Part shown: piece after piece, positions 38,172-48,794 of the stretch | How the letters are laid out: every line of letters begins with the position of its first letter | Numbering within the stretch: position 1 is the first letter of the stretch | Assembly: GCA_958496175.1 (NCBI GenBank) | Contig: OY292275.1 | Coordinates: forward strand, 45,647,701 to 45,711,700 | Source of the DNA: Sisyra terminalis | Lineage: Eukaryota; Arthropoda; Insecta; Neuroptera; Sisyridae | Length of the DNA: 64,000 nt | Direction of reading: 5' to 3' | The notes under the pieces: model-generated | Databases searched by the model: none | What the model saw: the letters and a program-made list of their open reading frames with translations, nothing else | What the model was told of the DNA's origin: nothing | Made by a program: the position numbers and the translations under genes

Positions 38172-38397
38172 TTTTTTTTTTTGGTTTTTAGTAGGTTTAG
38201 AGATGTTTTTGGTGTTTATTTGATTGATTCACTCACCGGGTTGTGAGCGAATTTGGGCCTGGCTTGGCTATTGTCGGTTTCACTATTTTTAGTTCAAACT
38301 TGATTTTCACTGTTGTAGATCAACTGCCTTTGGACTGCATTTGACCGAGGTCAGATTTCGACTGTTAAATTTTTGTGAGGAAGAAACGTTATTATAT
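38172..38397 (-). other. 5' leader of the gag-like ORF
   Basis: Lies between the ORF start and the LTR at 38398. Read on the minus strand it holds no primer-binding-site-like TGG next to the LTR, so it does not look like the leader of the LTR element. It contains ACCCGGTGAGTGA (a strong donor-like GTGAGT) near 38230-38245 and an A run directly before the ATG. The sequence is less AT-rich than its surroundings and probably belongs to the ORF1 element. Confidence 0.4.
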
Positions 38398-38862
38398 TGT
38401 AACGTGACGTCTCAAAACTGTATTGAGATGGTGTTATTCGCTCTTTTAATTTCTTTTGGAAATAAATAATCACTTTCACACTTAACAATCACTGTTTTTA
38501 TTACACTTGTATACACTTTTTATTTCACAATTACACTTGTCAAAACAATCACTTAAATGACAATAGTCACTTTTAAATCGAAATCACAACAAAAATCGCT
38601 TTGTAATCACTTTGTTATAACGGAAATTCAAAGTGAACTTCGATACAGAACTGTCAACTGTCTTGAACTGAGCGCCCTATATACCCGCAACCAAACATTC
38701 AGAATGTACTCCAATGTTCGTTAATGTTCCATCACTTACTAGACGTTTCTCGCATAATCTATATGTGCATTCGCATTGGTGGGAGAGAGAAAGAAGTCAC
38801 TCAGCTAATCGCGTGCTGGCATGGCACAAAGAGAGAGACAGACTTCGTTCTTTTCTGTTACA
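38398..38862 (-). repeat. Solo LTR, copy 1 (TSD ATAT)
   Basis: Starts TGTAAC and ends GTTACA, with ATAT on both sides (38394-38397 and 38863-38866). About 465 bp. It matches 53501-53964 over its whole length apart from scattered substitutions and small indels. A TATATA motif lies at 38679-38684; read on the minus strand it is followed by TCAGTT and ACAGTT (initiator-like) and then AATAAA signals, so transcription toward lower coordinates is likely. Insertion at ATAT with a 4-bp duplication is known for Gypsy-group elements such as 17.6 and 297. Internal DNA is gone. Confidence 0.75.
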
Positions 38863-38967
38863 ATATACAGAATAGTGTCAAACTAATAATTTCGCCTAAG
38901 AATAATCAAATGATATATTTGATCTGTGCTTTTATAAGAAGCTGATAGGACTCTTAAAATTCCTCCG

Positions 38968-39525
38968 ATCAATAGTCTACAGGCGTTCGAAATGTGGTCC
39001 CATAGAAAAATGCTCCGAATACCCTCGATTGCTATGCAGATAACCAAAATAGTCCTAAGGAGAGTAGATGCTGTTAGGGAATTATTAACATCTATTAAAA
39101 CAAGGAATATAGCGTACTTAAGACATGTTCTGAGTAGTGGCGTACCGTGAAAATTGGTTAAAAATCAAATCACCTACAACTACTTTAATTATTTGAAAAT
39201 GTACTCTTAGTGTTTTAACAAAGCATAAACTTGTATGGAATTATCAAATGCCAACATGCTGCCCCATTTTCATGTGCCGCCTGGGGACCTTCCTCCCTCT
39301 GAGAGGAGACCGACACAAAACCCTCCAGAATCATAAACAAAGGTAAAATTGAGGGCCGCAGAGGAATTGGAAGAAAACAGATGCCATGGATAAAATTCGA
39401 ATTGAAGCAGAACATTGAAGAACATTCGTGATTGAACGGGTATACGCAGTGCTAAAAAAATATTTAGATTGGACGAAAATCGCGAAGAATTCGTCCATGT
39501 GATTACCAACGCCAGGGGCACCTAA
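38968..39525 (+). pseudogene. RTE-like LINE ORF2 C-terminus, split by an insertion
   Basis: Plus-strand translation gives LQAFEMW-SHRKMLRIP, LRRVDAVRELLTSIK, YLRHVL, then after a nested insertion and one frameshift NKGKIEGRRGIGRKQMPW, and finally EEFVHVITNARGT before a TAA at 39523-39525. This order (AFEMW..RRMLRI, RRV..ERELL..IK.RK..Y.GH.LRG, EGKIEGRRG.GR, EEFA..I.N...GT) is the C-terminal region of RTE-like endonuclease-reverse transcriptases of insects. The catalytic reverse transcriptase is missing: 5' truncation at about 38968, just after the solo LTR. Confidence 0.75.
39135..39298. mobile_element. Small DNA element nested in the RTE relic
   Basis: Removing this segment together with one copy of the flanking TCTGAG (39129-39134 and 39299-39304) restores a continuous LINE reading frame across the junction (HVL followed by RGD-RHK), so it is a later insertion. 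It begins TAGTGGCGTACCG and includes GCCGCCTGGGGACC near its right end, both reminiscent of hAT-type termini, but no clear inverted pair was found. The target repeat may be 6-8 bp. Confidence 0.6.
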
Positions 39526-40328
39526 TATGATACTCAAAGCAGAAGTTTACTCAACGATTCCTGTTCATTTCTCCAAAGGATCATTTCCCTTGTGCTCCTT
39601 TTATAATATTTAGTAATTAGTTAACTAGGATGTTCGTTACTGGGTTACATATAATTTAAGTTCGTCACACTCTTTAAACGTAAATCTATATTCACAATTG
39701 GATTTGCCCATATTTTCAATTTGTATCCATTTTCTTAATTCATATTATGGTTTATTCCCCTATATTTTTAAAATGTTACAATTCTGATTAAAAAAAATGT
39801 TGATTTCATATTATTTTATGTTTGGATAAGTTTTTTTTTTAAATTGCAAAGTAAATTCGTTTGGAGAAATGATTTTCGGGCAAAAATTACTCCAGGATAT
39901 CATCATACAGGGATTTGGTACGGTAAAATATGTAATACGACAAAACAGAACAAAAAAAGGGAAATAAGGACGATTTTTTAAATTTCCATTTTAGGAAAAA
40001 AATGTTATTTGTTAGCTGGGCGCAAAGAATCTACAAAAAATGAGATGAGATTTTGTTCAAAAGGTAATATAATGACGTTTTAGAAAAACGAAACCACAGA
40101 TTATGAAAGTTTGTATCCTGACGAAGAAACGAATTTAAAATTTATAAAACAGAATTCTGTAAATTAAGAAATAATTTTTGGATACAAATAATTGATCATC
40201 AGTTAACGAGAAGCACAAAAATTACCCTTGTGGGATACGTATATGGGAAGAAACTAAAAACAAAGTAAATTTCAGTAATCTGATGAGACCTGTTCTGTTT
40301 TATCATACAGCTGGAGATGATCAGCAGT
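39526..40328. other. Intronic DNA, no gene seen
   Basis: AT-rich sequence without recognised features. Confidence 0.4.
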
Positions 40329-40465
40329 AACCCTTTTTTTCTATATGGTTTACCTGGACGAAATTTGGAGAACCTCACCACTGCAACCTTAGGCTTATTG
40401 TGTTCTCTGGATCACTATTTCACTTATTGTTAGCCGAAAAGCCAAGCTTATTGCAGCGTCCACCG
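40329..40465 (-). mobile_element. LINE 3'-end fragment
   Basis: Shares CTTAGGCTTATTGTGTT and flanking similarity with 15615-15760 and with the longer copy at 57230-57958. On the minus strand it ends with a poly(A) run (T run at about 40329-40335 plus). 5'-truncated with no coding part left. Confidence 0.55.
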
Positions 40466-42259
40466 AACAACGGTAACGATTAACTAGTTTTGTATTGGGA
40501 CCAGAGATTTCCAGTTCTTTTAGTCGTCAAATAGATCAAACAGTACATTCTAATAGATTATGGGAAGCAAAAGAAAGAAACTTAGTTCAATTGAATCGTT
40601 TCTTGATTTTTGGAAAGTAGAAATATTTTTTCTGGTATGGACTTAAAAATTGTTGATATATGTAGTATGTTACGTAGACAAAGTTGTGGATATCAATTTG
40701 TTTAAGAACAACTAAGACATTTCCTCATTGTATTTTAAATGAGTTATTTATTACATAAACTTCAAACTTACCAATTAATTAACTAATTCAAACTCTTTGC
40801 AAAATATTACTTTCTGTTAGATGAAGTGAATTTTAAGCCTTTGTTCACTGTGGGAGTGTATTTTCTAAAGGGTTCCCTTACTCGAAAATTACTCAGGTGC
40901 TGAGACTTGGAATCGTTAAATTTAGTTTATGTTCAATAAGAATAAAAACAAAGCGGTTGCAAGAGTAATACATCTTCATATTATCTACCATCTAACTTTG
41001 TATTTGCATTGAAACTTTTTTGAAAGAGCTGCACTTGAATGTAAACGATATTAATTTTAAGGATATTTACTTTTAATTAATATTATGAAGACAGAGGGTC
41101 GGAAAGGTACTTTGATTTACTTTTATGGTCCATTTATCCGCTTTATTGAAACTTATTCCAAGGATGCGCAAACAAAGATGTTATCCTAAATCTTCTAAAT
41201 ATAAAACCTAAAGCTTTCCGGCGCTGCTTAAATTAGGTGACGTGAATGTGGTAGATTGGTTGACGTCAACGTACATTTATAATTCATAGCCAAGAAAAAT
41301 GAAACGGAAACAGATTGAATTGAAAATATTAAATTGAAAAATATTAAATATTTAATGAGGATGAGGTTAATAAGTTTGGTGTGGTAGCTTGACGTGTATT
41401 GTATTGTAGTTGCCACTGAAGGCTTGGAAATTTATTATCATCTAAACTGACTTCCCGGTTGGATATTTTTCCAGCTAATATTGGCGCCTCGATTTATTTG
41501 TGTGGATGGATATGAAGCGAATGGCTGTTTTTTCTTGTTCAATTTAAATTTATTTAAAAGCTGGCAACAGAATTAATAATGTATTTTTATTGCACTTATA
41601 TGAATCTGAATTTTCGCCGGCATACGATACACGAAGTGGTAGTTTAGTCTATACCGTTGGCCGTTAATTTCTAACGAGATGACGGAACGAACGCAAAGCC
41701 ATTCACACTTTGTATTTTTAATTGGACACTGAAAAATGATACTGTTGAAATACAAATTATCTGAATGCGACGTTGCGTTTCGGTTCACATTGCCACTCCA
41801 CATTCTCATTTTCTCATTTATATTTCAAGTAAGCACCCTGTTTAAATAGGCATATATACGGACACGCTTTTGCTATGTGTTACAATCTAACACGTACATT
41901 TATCATCTTCCTACTACTTATTCATTAAAACTTTTCTGATTGCCGGAATTAATCACGATATGACTTACAACATAATAAGGTAACTTTTTCTTAAATTGAA
42001 ATTTAATGTTGACAAAATTCAGAATTTGTAACTGCAACAAACGGATTTATTAAAAAAAGGATAAAAGTAAAGGTCTTATTCTAAGAGGAAGAATATGCAT
42101 TAGTATGGTCCTTAATAGGGGTGTTTTCGAATTTCTTTGCTCTCAGGGGCTCAAATGCTTCCAAATTGATAAAAAAAATCCCTAAAAATTTGAGTTCTTA
42201 ATATTATTTTTAAGATAATCCGCTTTCCAACTTAAGTTTCTTATGGAAATAACATGGGA
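40466..42259. other. Intronic DNA, no gene seen
   Basis: 41210-41830 is less AT-rich and unique, a candidate conserved block. No coding sequence or repeat recognised. Confidence 0.4.
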
Positions 42260-42410
42260 AAAATTTAATTTGTTCTTTAGAATTCCATAACTTAGCGACA
42301 AATAAATCGAAAGTAACTAATCGCGTCATGTTCATTGTAAATTTAACGCTCTACAAAAAAGAGCTTTTATGATTTTTCGCTAAATCTACTGGCTTAAGAA
42401 TGCGGCACTA

Positions 42411-42846
42411 ATGGTCAATGAAAACAAGGGCGAATTTGGGGGGGAGGGCACAGGGGCACGTGCCCCCCCCCAGGGTATTTTTGTGTACTGTGGAGATTTC
42501 ATAACAGTACATACTTAGAAGCAAATGAAATTATTAAAATATATGAAAATATATGAATAAAGTAACAGAAAGAACATAAGTGAAAGTCTAGTCTATTTTT
42601 GGCTGGAATTGCGAATTTTTTTCGTAATCCCTTTCATGCTCTTGCAAATGAAAGATGATATTGTGTCCCCCCCAGAAAAAAATCCTGAATCCGCCCTTGA
42701 ATGAAAATATAATGCATTTTTTAACTGAGCAACGGAAAGACGGTAGAGTTGGTTACATAGCTAATATTGAATCTGATGACAATGAACAAGTACAAAAAAT
42801 GAAGGATAAACTACTACAGCTAAGTCGTGAAAAATCACAAGAATAA
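42411..42846 (+). pseudogene. Short unknown ORF interrupted by a MITE
   Basis: If the hAT MITE at 42425-42699 and one 8-bp target copy are disregarded, an ATG at 42411 is in frame with the segment from 42708 to the TAA at 42844-42846, about 50 codons in all. The downstream part is polar (TEQRKDGRVGYIANIESDD, then KMKDKLLQLSREKSQE), with a charged helical end and more coding-like composition than neighbouring noncoding DNA. I do not recognise it. It could be a captured exon fragment within the inverted-repeat unit or a chance frame. Confidence 0.35.
42425..42699 (-). mobile_element. hAT MITE, copy 1 (TSD AATGAAAA)
   Basis: Inverted ends CAAGGGCGAATTTGG and CTGAATCCGCCCTTG, with a perfect 8-bp duplication AATGAAAA (42417-42424 and 42700-42707). 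Subterminal CCCCCCC tracts flank both sides. About 275 bp with no coding capacity. The same family occurs in the opposite orientation at 50974-51220. The strand is arbitrary, set opposite to that copy. Eight-base target duplications and the GGCGGATT-type ends fit the hAT superfamily. Confidence 0.85.
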
Positions 42847-43131
42847 TATTTTATTTGCTTCTTTTTTATAATAAATACAAATTTTGCGTAAGAAATTTGA
42901 TATATTTCGTAGTAAAAATAAGTATTGACTTAATAATTATAGTTGATAATATTAATAATTATATAATAATTAAACTTTGAGCTCGAATAACTCTTAAGCC
43001 AATAGATTTAGCGAAAAATCATAAGAGCTCTTTTTTGTAGAGCGTTAAATTTACTATAAACATTACGCGATTAGTTACTTTCGATGTATTTATCACTGAG
43101 TTATGGAATTCTAAAGAACAAAATTTTTTTA

Positions 43132-43456
43132 TACAATTGCTGCATTATTCAATTGCAAAACATGTAAGTTATCTCCAAGAGTCAATTTTTGTCCCGTCCC
43201 AAAAAAACATTTAGCTTCGAGAGGAAATATTTTTTTTCTACGTCTTATCAATGGATATATTTGTATCACTCTTTGTATAAGAATAGATTTGTGGAGAAAA
43301 AGGGAGGCTAATATTTATCTTGAGAAAATAAACTACTTAATTACATATGATAAGTTTTATACGCAATTAAAAAAAAATATTTACTTTATTTAAATGAAGT
43401 ATGCAAAATCATAATTCAATAGAAAGTAGGAGACTTGTTTCCTGAAAAATAACATG
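43132..43456. other. Intronic DNA, no feature seen
   Basis: AT-rich spacer between the inverted-repeat unit and the tandem duplication; nothing recognised. Confidence 0.4.
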
Positions 43457-44310
43457 ATTCTTGTAGGAATCTTACTATATTATGGAATATATCGATATCC
43501 TACAGTTTATGAGCCAAAAAAGACCATAGTATGTATGTTAAATTTCTTTGGTTCTCTTAATGCTTATTCTATGTATTTTGGAACTAAACATGATACCATG
43601 GTTTTGATATATTCATTAATGGTGGATTTTATGATTTTTGATGATTGAAGGTATGATCTTGAAACTTAATACCAAATGATTGGTCAAGGTTGTCAATCAA
43701 AAACTGGTAAATGCTATGCTGCTATAAAAGTGATACTGAGTCAAGACTACTTTTCCTTATTTTAGAGCCCAAGAGAAAAAAATAATTCATGCTATTATTT
43801 TCACATATTTGTGCAATGTAATTTAAAAAGTGGATATCCTATATACCTATAAAAAGCGTAATACTTGTAGGAATCATACTATATTAAGGAATATATCGTA
43901 ATTCTACAGTTTATGAGCCAAAAAGGCTATAGTATGCAAGCTATATTTATTCGGTTCTTCTAATGCTTATTCTATGTATTGTTGAACTAAGCATGGTACC
44001 ATAGTTTTAATATAATCGTGAGTGGTGAATTTTGTGATCTAGAATGATCTTGAAATTTAAAAGTGAACAATTAAGGTGGTCAATCAGAAACTTGGTGCGA
44101 GATGCTAAAATAGATGCTGAGTTAAAATTTCGTGACGAGCTGGTTATACGAATTTTCTAAACCCCAAAATTCAAAATGCTGAAGAGTTTAATATATATAA
44201 AAGTGACAATAATGAAATACCAATTTTTCTTTCTTTATAGCCCAAAATATAAAATCAATTTTTGGTATGATTTTTATCTATTTGTACAATGTAATTTAAT
44301 TATTTCTTTA
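43457..44310 (+). repeat. Two-copy tandem duplication (~404-bp period)
   Basis: Unit 1 starts at 43457 (ATTCTTGTAGGAATC) and unit 2 at 43861 (ATACTTGTAGGAATC). Matching landmarks in order: CTACAGTTTATGAGCC, AATGCTTATTCTATGTATT, GTCAATCA.AAACT.GGT, AGCCCAA, and TGT.CAATGTAATTTAA. The copies have diverged clearly and unit 2 is slightly longer. The 64-codon frame at 43454-43648 in unit 1 is not conserved in unit 2, so no coding is inferred. Confidence 0.75.
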
Positions 44311-45433
44311 TTATGATGTTCCATTTTTTTTTTTGGAAATGTTTTTTTTTTTTATAGAAATCGGAGTCTATTTGGTCGGCTTATTATTTTCATGTAATAG
44401 AAAATCATGGTTTTTTACTCGGGGATTATGGTAATAAAGCGCTTTTAATGAAAATTAAGATGAAAAAAAGGACATAGAACCATTACCGACAGATAAATGT
44501 CGTATTACCACACACTATAAATTTCCTCGTGTAAATGCAAATAGCGAGTATCTAATTAGAATAATGTGGAATAAATTATGAATATTAGTTTTTAGGTGTG
44601 TAGTGTTGTGGTTGTCGAAATCAGCCGACCATAGATGTAGTAGCCGAAATACGAGTAATTGTAGGCTCGAAATGGCACTGGGACTGTTTTTATTCGAATT
44701 ACTTATGTAATGGCGAACGAGATGATGGTTACGGTTCATCACATCGCCATCGTTGAAAGTGCTAAAATAGTGAATATGTGAGAGGGTATTTATGTGTACT
44801 ATATATGTGTGGGATCCGGGATATCTGGAGGACGAGGATCACCGTGAATTTCGACGATGTTGGCACGGGAGAATTCCATTGAAAATGTCGCGTTGGCAAG
44901 TGGGGTATCTAAACAAAATTACAGCTCTTCCACACTCATAGAAGACTAATTAAAATATGTGTTTGTTGTAATAATGAAGGTTCGTTATGTGTCACAGTCC
45001 GATGGGCCGACACGTTGTCCTCTGAGTATGTGATGGCGCAATGATGCACCGGCCATTCGCACATTTGTTCTGTTATTAGATGCAGTTTGCATCTAACTAT
45101 GCTTTTGTGTCTGAAATTATTGCGACGAGAACCACATTTTATGGAGGTGCAAACATACAATTTTTATGTCGTTATGTTGACTGTTTTGTTTAAAATTATA
45201 ATTGCTGTGCATTAAAGATGATTCACAAGAAAGAAACACTCATTTATTTGATTCATTATATCAATTTTTTATTTCAATGTAGATTGTCGAAAGAGGGAAA
45301 ATGGAGAAACAACATTGTTTCAAAATTTTGTGCAAATCATTAAGAGTTGAATTTTCTTTGTTGTAATAACAAAGGCATTTTTCCTGTAGCGAAATGCCAA
45401 TACTTGATTTGTGTAAATACAAAACTATTAAAA
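44311..45433. other. Intronic DNA with a less AT-rich block
   Basis: 44500-45180 is less AT-rich and unique (for example GGGATCCGGGATATCTGGAG near 44813), with no domain in its short frames. Candidate conserved noncoding block. Confidence 0.35.
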
Positions 45434-45600
45434 GCCCACTGGTGGCCAAGTGGTCAAGGTTATCACTTCAAAATTAGTAGGTATTGGGTTCGATCCTTGT
45501 ATCGAGCGAATTTTCAATGTTTCTCAATTACGGATTTTTACTATCCCTAGGGTCGCTAAAGACCTTAGCTTCTATAAAGCGAAGGTAAAAAATAATTAAA
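45434..45600 (+). repeat. tRNA-derived SINE
   Basis: A-box region TGGCCAAGTGGTCAAGG, B box GGGTTCGATCC at about 45486-45496, body TCTCAATTACGGATTTTTA, tail GGGTCGCTAAAGACCTTAG and TATAAAGCGAAGGTAAAAAA. Most complete tail of the five copies. Confidence 0.8.
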
Positions 45601-45735
45601 ATAAAAAAACGGTGTAAGTACTAATGTATGCGCGTGAGAAGTTATATTTATTTTTCGTAATTAAAAAATATGTTTTTAATCTACTGCCATATCACATTCC
45701 GATAGTGCCTGAAATAGTACATCAGCTATTAGTAG

Positions 45736-45870
45736 TTTTTTTTCCACTAGTTTAACTATTTGCAAAATAGTTTGCTTTATTGTTGAGATCATTAAGGGTT
45801 CGTAGGAATGGTACTTGACTTGGGTCACTACTTAACAGTAGACCCACTTTGTTTTTGATGGTACTCTCGT
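45736..45870 (-). mobile_element. Short poly(A) retroposon, copy 1
   Basis: Nearly identical to 51377-51512. Read on the minus strand it ends in an A run (T run at about 45737-45744 plus). It is flanked by TATTAGTA (45728-45735) and TATTGGTA (45871-45878), a probable 8-bp duplication with one mismatch. Probably the 3' end of a 5'-truncated LINE or a very short non-autonomous retroposon. Confidence 0.65.
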
Positions 45871-46572
45871 TATTGGTACCAAATTCGCACTAGATGATGA
45901 TATTATTAATCACTTGAAATCAGGAGGTCTCCTTGATGATTCCTTTTAAGGCGCCTTTGTTCTTTGGGTGGAGGAAGATCTTCGATGGTGTTTGAAAGCA
46001 GTAGGTTGCTGTGACTTGCCATTGAGCAGTAAAGCTGAGAGTAGGATCTGTTAATAGTCTCCTTCACTGTGAGCATAACTAAAATATGATACAATTTTTA
46101 CTTTTAATGTTAATATAATAGGCAAATATATGTACGGAGATAAAGACAAAAAACAGAAAATGTAAACACATATATGTGCGTGAAATACAGATAAAATAAT
46201 TATTATCTCAATTTTGAACTGATTGTTGTCATTGGTTTCAACTATCATTTCGTTTTTATTCAATTGCCAATTTTTGTCAGTGTTAGGTGGTGAATATTTC
46301 GCAGAAAGTTACTAGTTTTCAAATAATAGAATAAATTGGTGGCTCATGTTCCATTTAGCGACATCAATACTTCTACTTGGTTTCTAAATTAATTCGTGAT
46401 TATTTTATTAATTAAATTCTAATATCGTATATATTACTTTTTTGTTGATAAATTTTGGTTGGTAAAATGCAACGTTTCCAGATATTGATGTTGCTATAAG
46501 AGATATGAGCCAAATTGGTTATTTATACATACTGTATACTATTTCACAGTATTATACACAATTGAGTTCTGG
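45871..46572. other. Intronic DNA, no gene seen
   Basis: Two overlapping short minus-strand frames carry no recognised domain. No repeats seen. Confidence 0.4.
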
Positions 46573-46574
46573 TA

Positions 46575-46958
46575 CAAAGGACATAGGACGATAAGTATAA
46601 TGAATCGGCCCCAGAAGGGTATTTGGTTCATAATTTCAGGGTATGTTGGTACTATTAAGATACATTGAGTCGGCAAGTTTCAGATCCCTATTTATGAACC
46701 GACATAGCTTTTAATTATTTTTTTAGAAGCTACCATCAGCCTCTAAAACATACCCGAAATTCAAATAAATCGATTCTTAACTTTCTGAGAATTTTTTTTC
46801 TGATTTCCAGCCTTTTTCGATTTTTGAAGAAACGGTAATACACAGGGATCTGAAACTTGCCGAATCAATGTATCTTAATAGTACCAACATACCCTGAAAT
46901 TATGAACCAAATACCCTTCTGGGGCCGATTCACTATATTTATCGTCCTATGTCCTTTG
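46575..46958. mobile_element. Long-TIR MITE, TA-flanked (Tc1/mariner type)
   Basis: CAAAGGACATAGGACGATAA at 46575 is mirrored at the right end (46958), each side bounded by TA. The arms are about 115 bp and nearly perfect inward through CCCCAGAAGGGTATTTGG, CAGGGTATGTTGGTACTA and TTTCAGATCCCT. The loop of about 150 bp has no ORF. TA duplication is typical of Tc1/mariner-related MITEs. RNA across it would form a long hairpin. Confidence 0.85.
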
Positions 46959-46960
46959 TA

Positions 46961-48794
46961 TCTTACATATATGAATTAACTGTTTATCAATACATCATGA
47001 GTCACCTGTGCGAAAAATATTAATCGAAAACCTTTACCGTATAGCAGTAAACTGTTGCCATAAGATATCATGTATTGATATGAATAAACAGTCAATTTTA
47101 TATGGATACAGTTTGCTTAAATTGGCCATTGCGTGTACCTACAGCATTTACAAATAGCGACGGAGTAAAAATTAAACTATTACAATACTAAGTAATTGTT
47201 TCATTTTATTACCCATTTAAATCTATGCATTAAAACTGATATTTAATTCAAATAAAGAAAAACCATAAAAGATTTCAAGTTAGAAGAATTTCGATGATCT
47301 ACTTTATTTCTGTAAAACTTGCTTAATTTTCATGAAAAAGAAAAAAGTTTTTTTTTTCAAAATCATTGTACAGTAATTTTACAATTGTATTGCTCAATAT
47401 TCGTATAGAACATTATGTTAAACCATAATACTGTGTTTGATTTTCAATTTAAGATTATCCCCTAATCTTTCTATTTAGAGTTTCTAATTGTTACGACATT
47501 ATCGCCTGAAGGTTTCGATTGTGTGAGAAATTAATTATGATGTCACATCGATACGATTTAAGCGGCCAATTTCCGTTTCGGGAAATCGCAGCAGTTATGC
47601 TTTCCAATGTAATTATACGATGGCTTATGAAACTCGACGCAAAGCGTCTTAGCTTGTTGAAACAACCCTGATAGCATTCTGCACGAATCGTAAACCCTTG
47701 TGTCAAGGCCGTTTCATGTGAGCTGAACCCGAGCCAAAAACGTCCCACATTCAATTGATTCCCTGCATCCAGATAACTTATTATATATGTGTACGATGTT
47801 TTATGCTCGAAGATTTTGAAACATTTAATAAATTCAAATTTCCTATTTAATACACTCGTTATTTCCATAGGGGTAGCTTTTTAAAAGAACACAGTTTGCA
47901 CTGTAAAAAGAAGCTGAATTATTTTAATTGGAACGTTAATTATTTTAAGTACAACGTAAATTTTAATGATACTTATAAATATTTGGGTTACAACATTAAT
48001 TAGTCTGTATGATGTACAAATTGAAATATTTATGTCTTTGTTAAAACCAAACCTTTATTGAGACTTTCTCAATGAAGTATGCAAAAAATATTTTCACTTT
48101 GAAAACTTAAAACACAAAAACTTAACTCTTTACATTTACTTAGTTTATAAGATGAAAATTACTATTAAAATTTTATAAGCTGCTGTAAGCTTAAAGAGTC
48201 TTTATTATATTTAATAAGAACCTACTGATATCCTCGACTTCTATGTTCATAATATTACAAAATTTAAGTTAAAAATAATTGCCAATTTATTTCTGTTCTA
48301 CGCCTACAAATCTGGCGACCGAGTATCAGTGATATAAGTGAAAGAAATTAATGAAATTTATATTCTACAAATAATCAAAAAAGAGGATAATTATATGACT
48401 TTTAAGTACCCTTATATTCCTTTGGAAATCCACGCTACTAATTTGGTGATATTTTTATAGACTTATAGAAGGATGATCGCCAACATGTTGTAAGTGTTTG
48501 ATACGAAAACAAGAAGAAGAGCTTAAAAACAAACCCTCGCGACTACATACGCTTTTTGCTTTTCAACAAAATTTTCTCCACCAAAACTTATTCATATACA
48601 AATATTTCTGAGCCAGAACTGATTTTTGTGACCTTTTCCCTCAATTTTCCGCAACGTTCTAATTACGAAAAGGTGCAGCATTTATCTACTTTTTCTCCAT
48701 TTTCGGCGTTTGATAACTGTCAACATTACGCTACCCAATCTCAATTCACAAGCCAGGATGCTTTTTTTTATTTTCTACTCTTTTAATCGAGGTA
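46961..48794. other. Intronic DNA; only the ORF at 47491-47868 noted
   Basis: AT-rich sequence apart from the 47490-47790 patch. No recognised repeat. Confidence 0.4.
47491..47868 (-). other. 125-codon open frame of unknown status
   Basis: Starts with ATG at 47866-47868 and is open for 125 codons over a less AT-rich patch. The middle (for example RFWLGFSSHETALTQGF) has balanced composition unlike typical AT-rich chance frames, but no known domain, signal peptide or repeat is visible. The opposite strand is also partly open over the same patch, so it may be a conserved noncoding block rather than a gene. Not identified. Confidence 0.2.

Larger units (their letters stand above)
42260..43131. 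repeat. Inverted repeat with ~140-bp arms around a short ORF
   Basis: The left arm (about 42260-42400, containing TTCTTTAGAATTCCATAACT and AACGCTCTACAAAAAAGAGC) is mirrored at about 42993-43131 with scattered mismatches. The roughly 590 bp between arms holds a 50-codon frame broken by a hAT MITE (42425-42699). The layout resembles a non-autonomous DNA transposon or foldback that carries foreign sequence, but no target duplication was seen at the outer edges. Confidence 0.6.

Noticed and set aside
38394..38862. LTR at 38398 as the 5' LTR of the gag-like ORF
   Set aside because: Perfect ATAT on both sides and no primer-binding site next to it indicate a solo LTR; kept open only as an alternative.
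40105..40130. Hammerhead-like CCTGACGAAGAAACG
   Set aside because: The two core strings are nearly adjacent, leaving no room for stem II.
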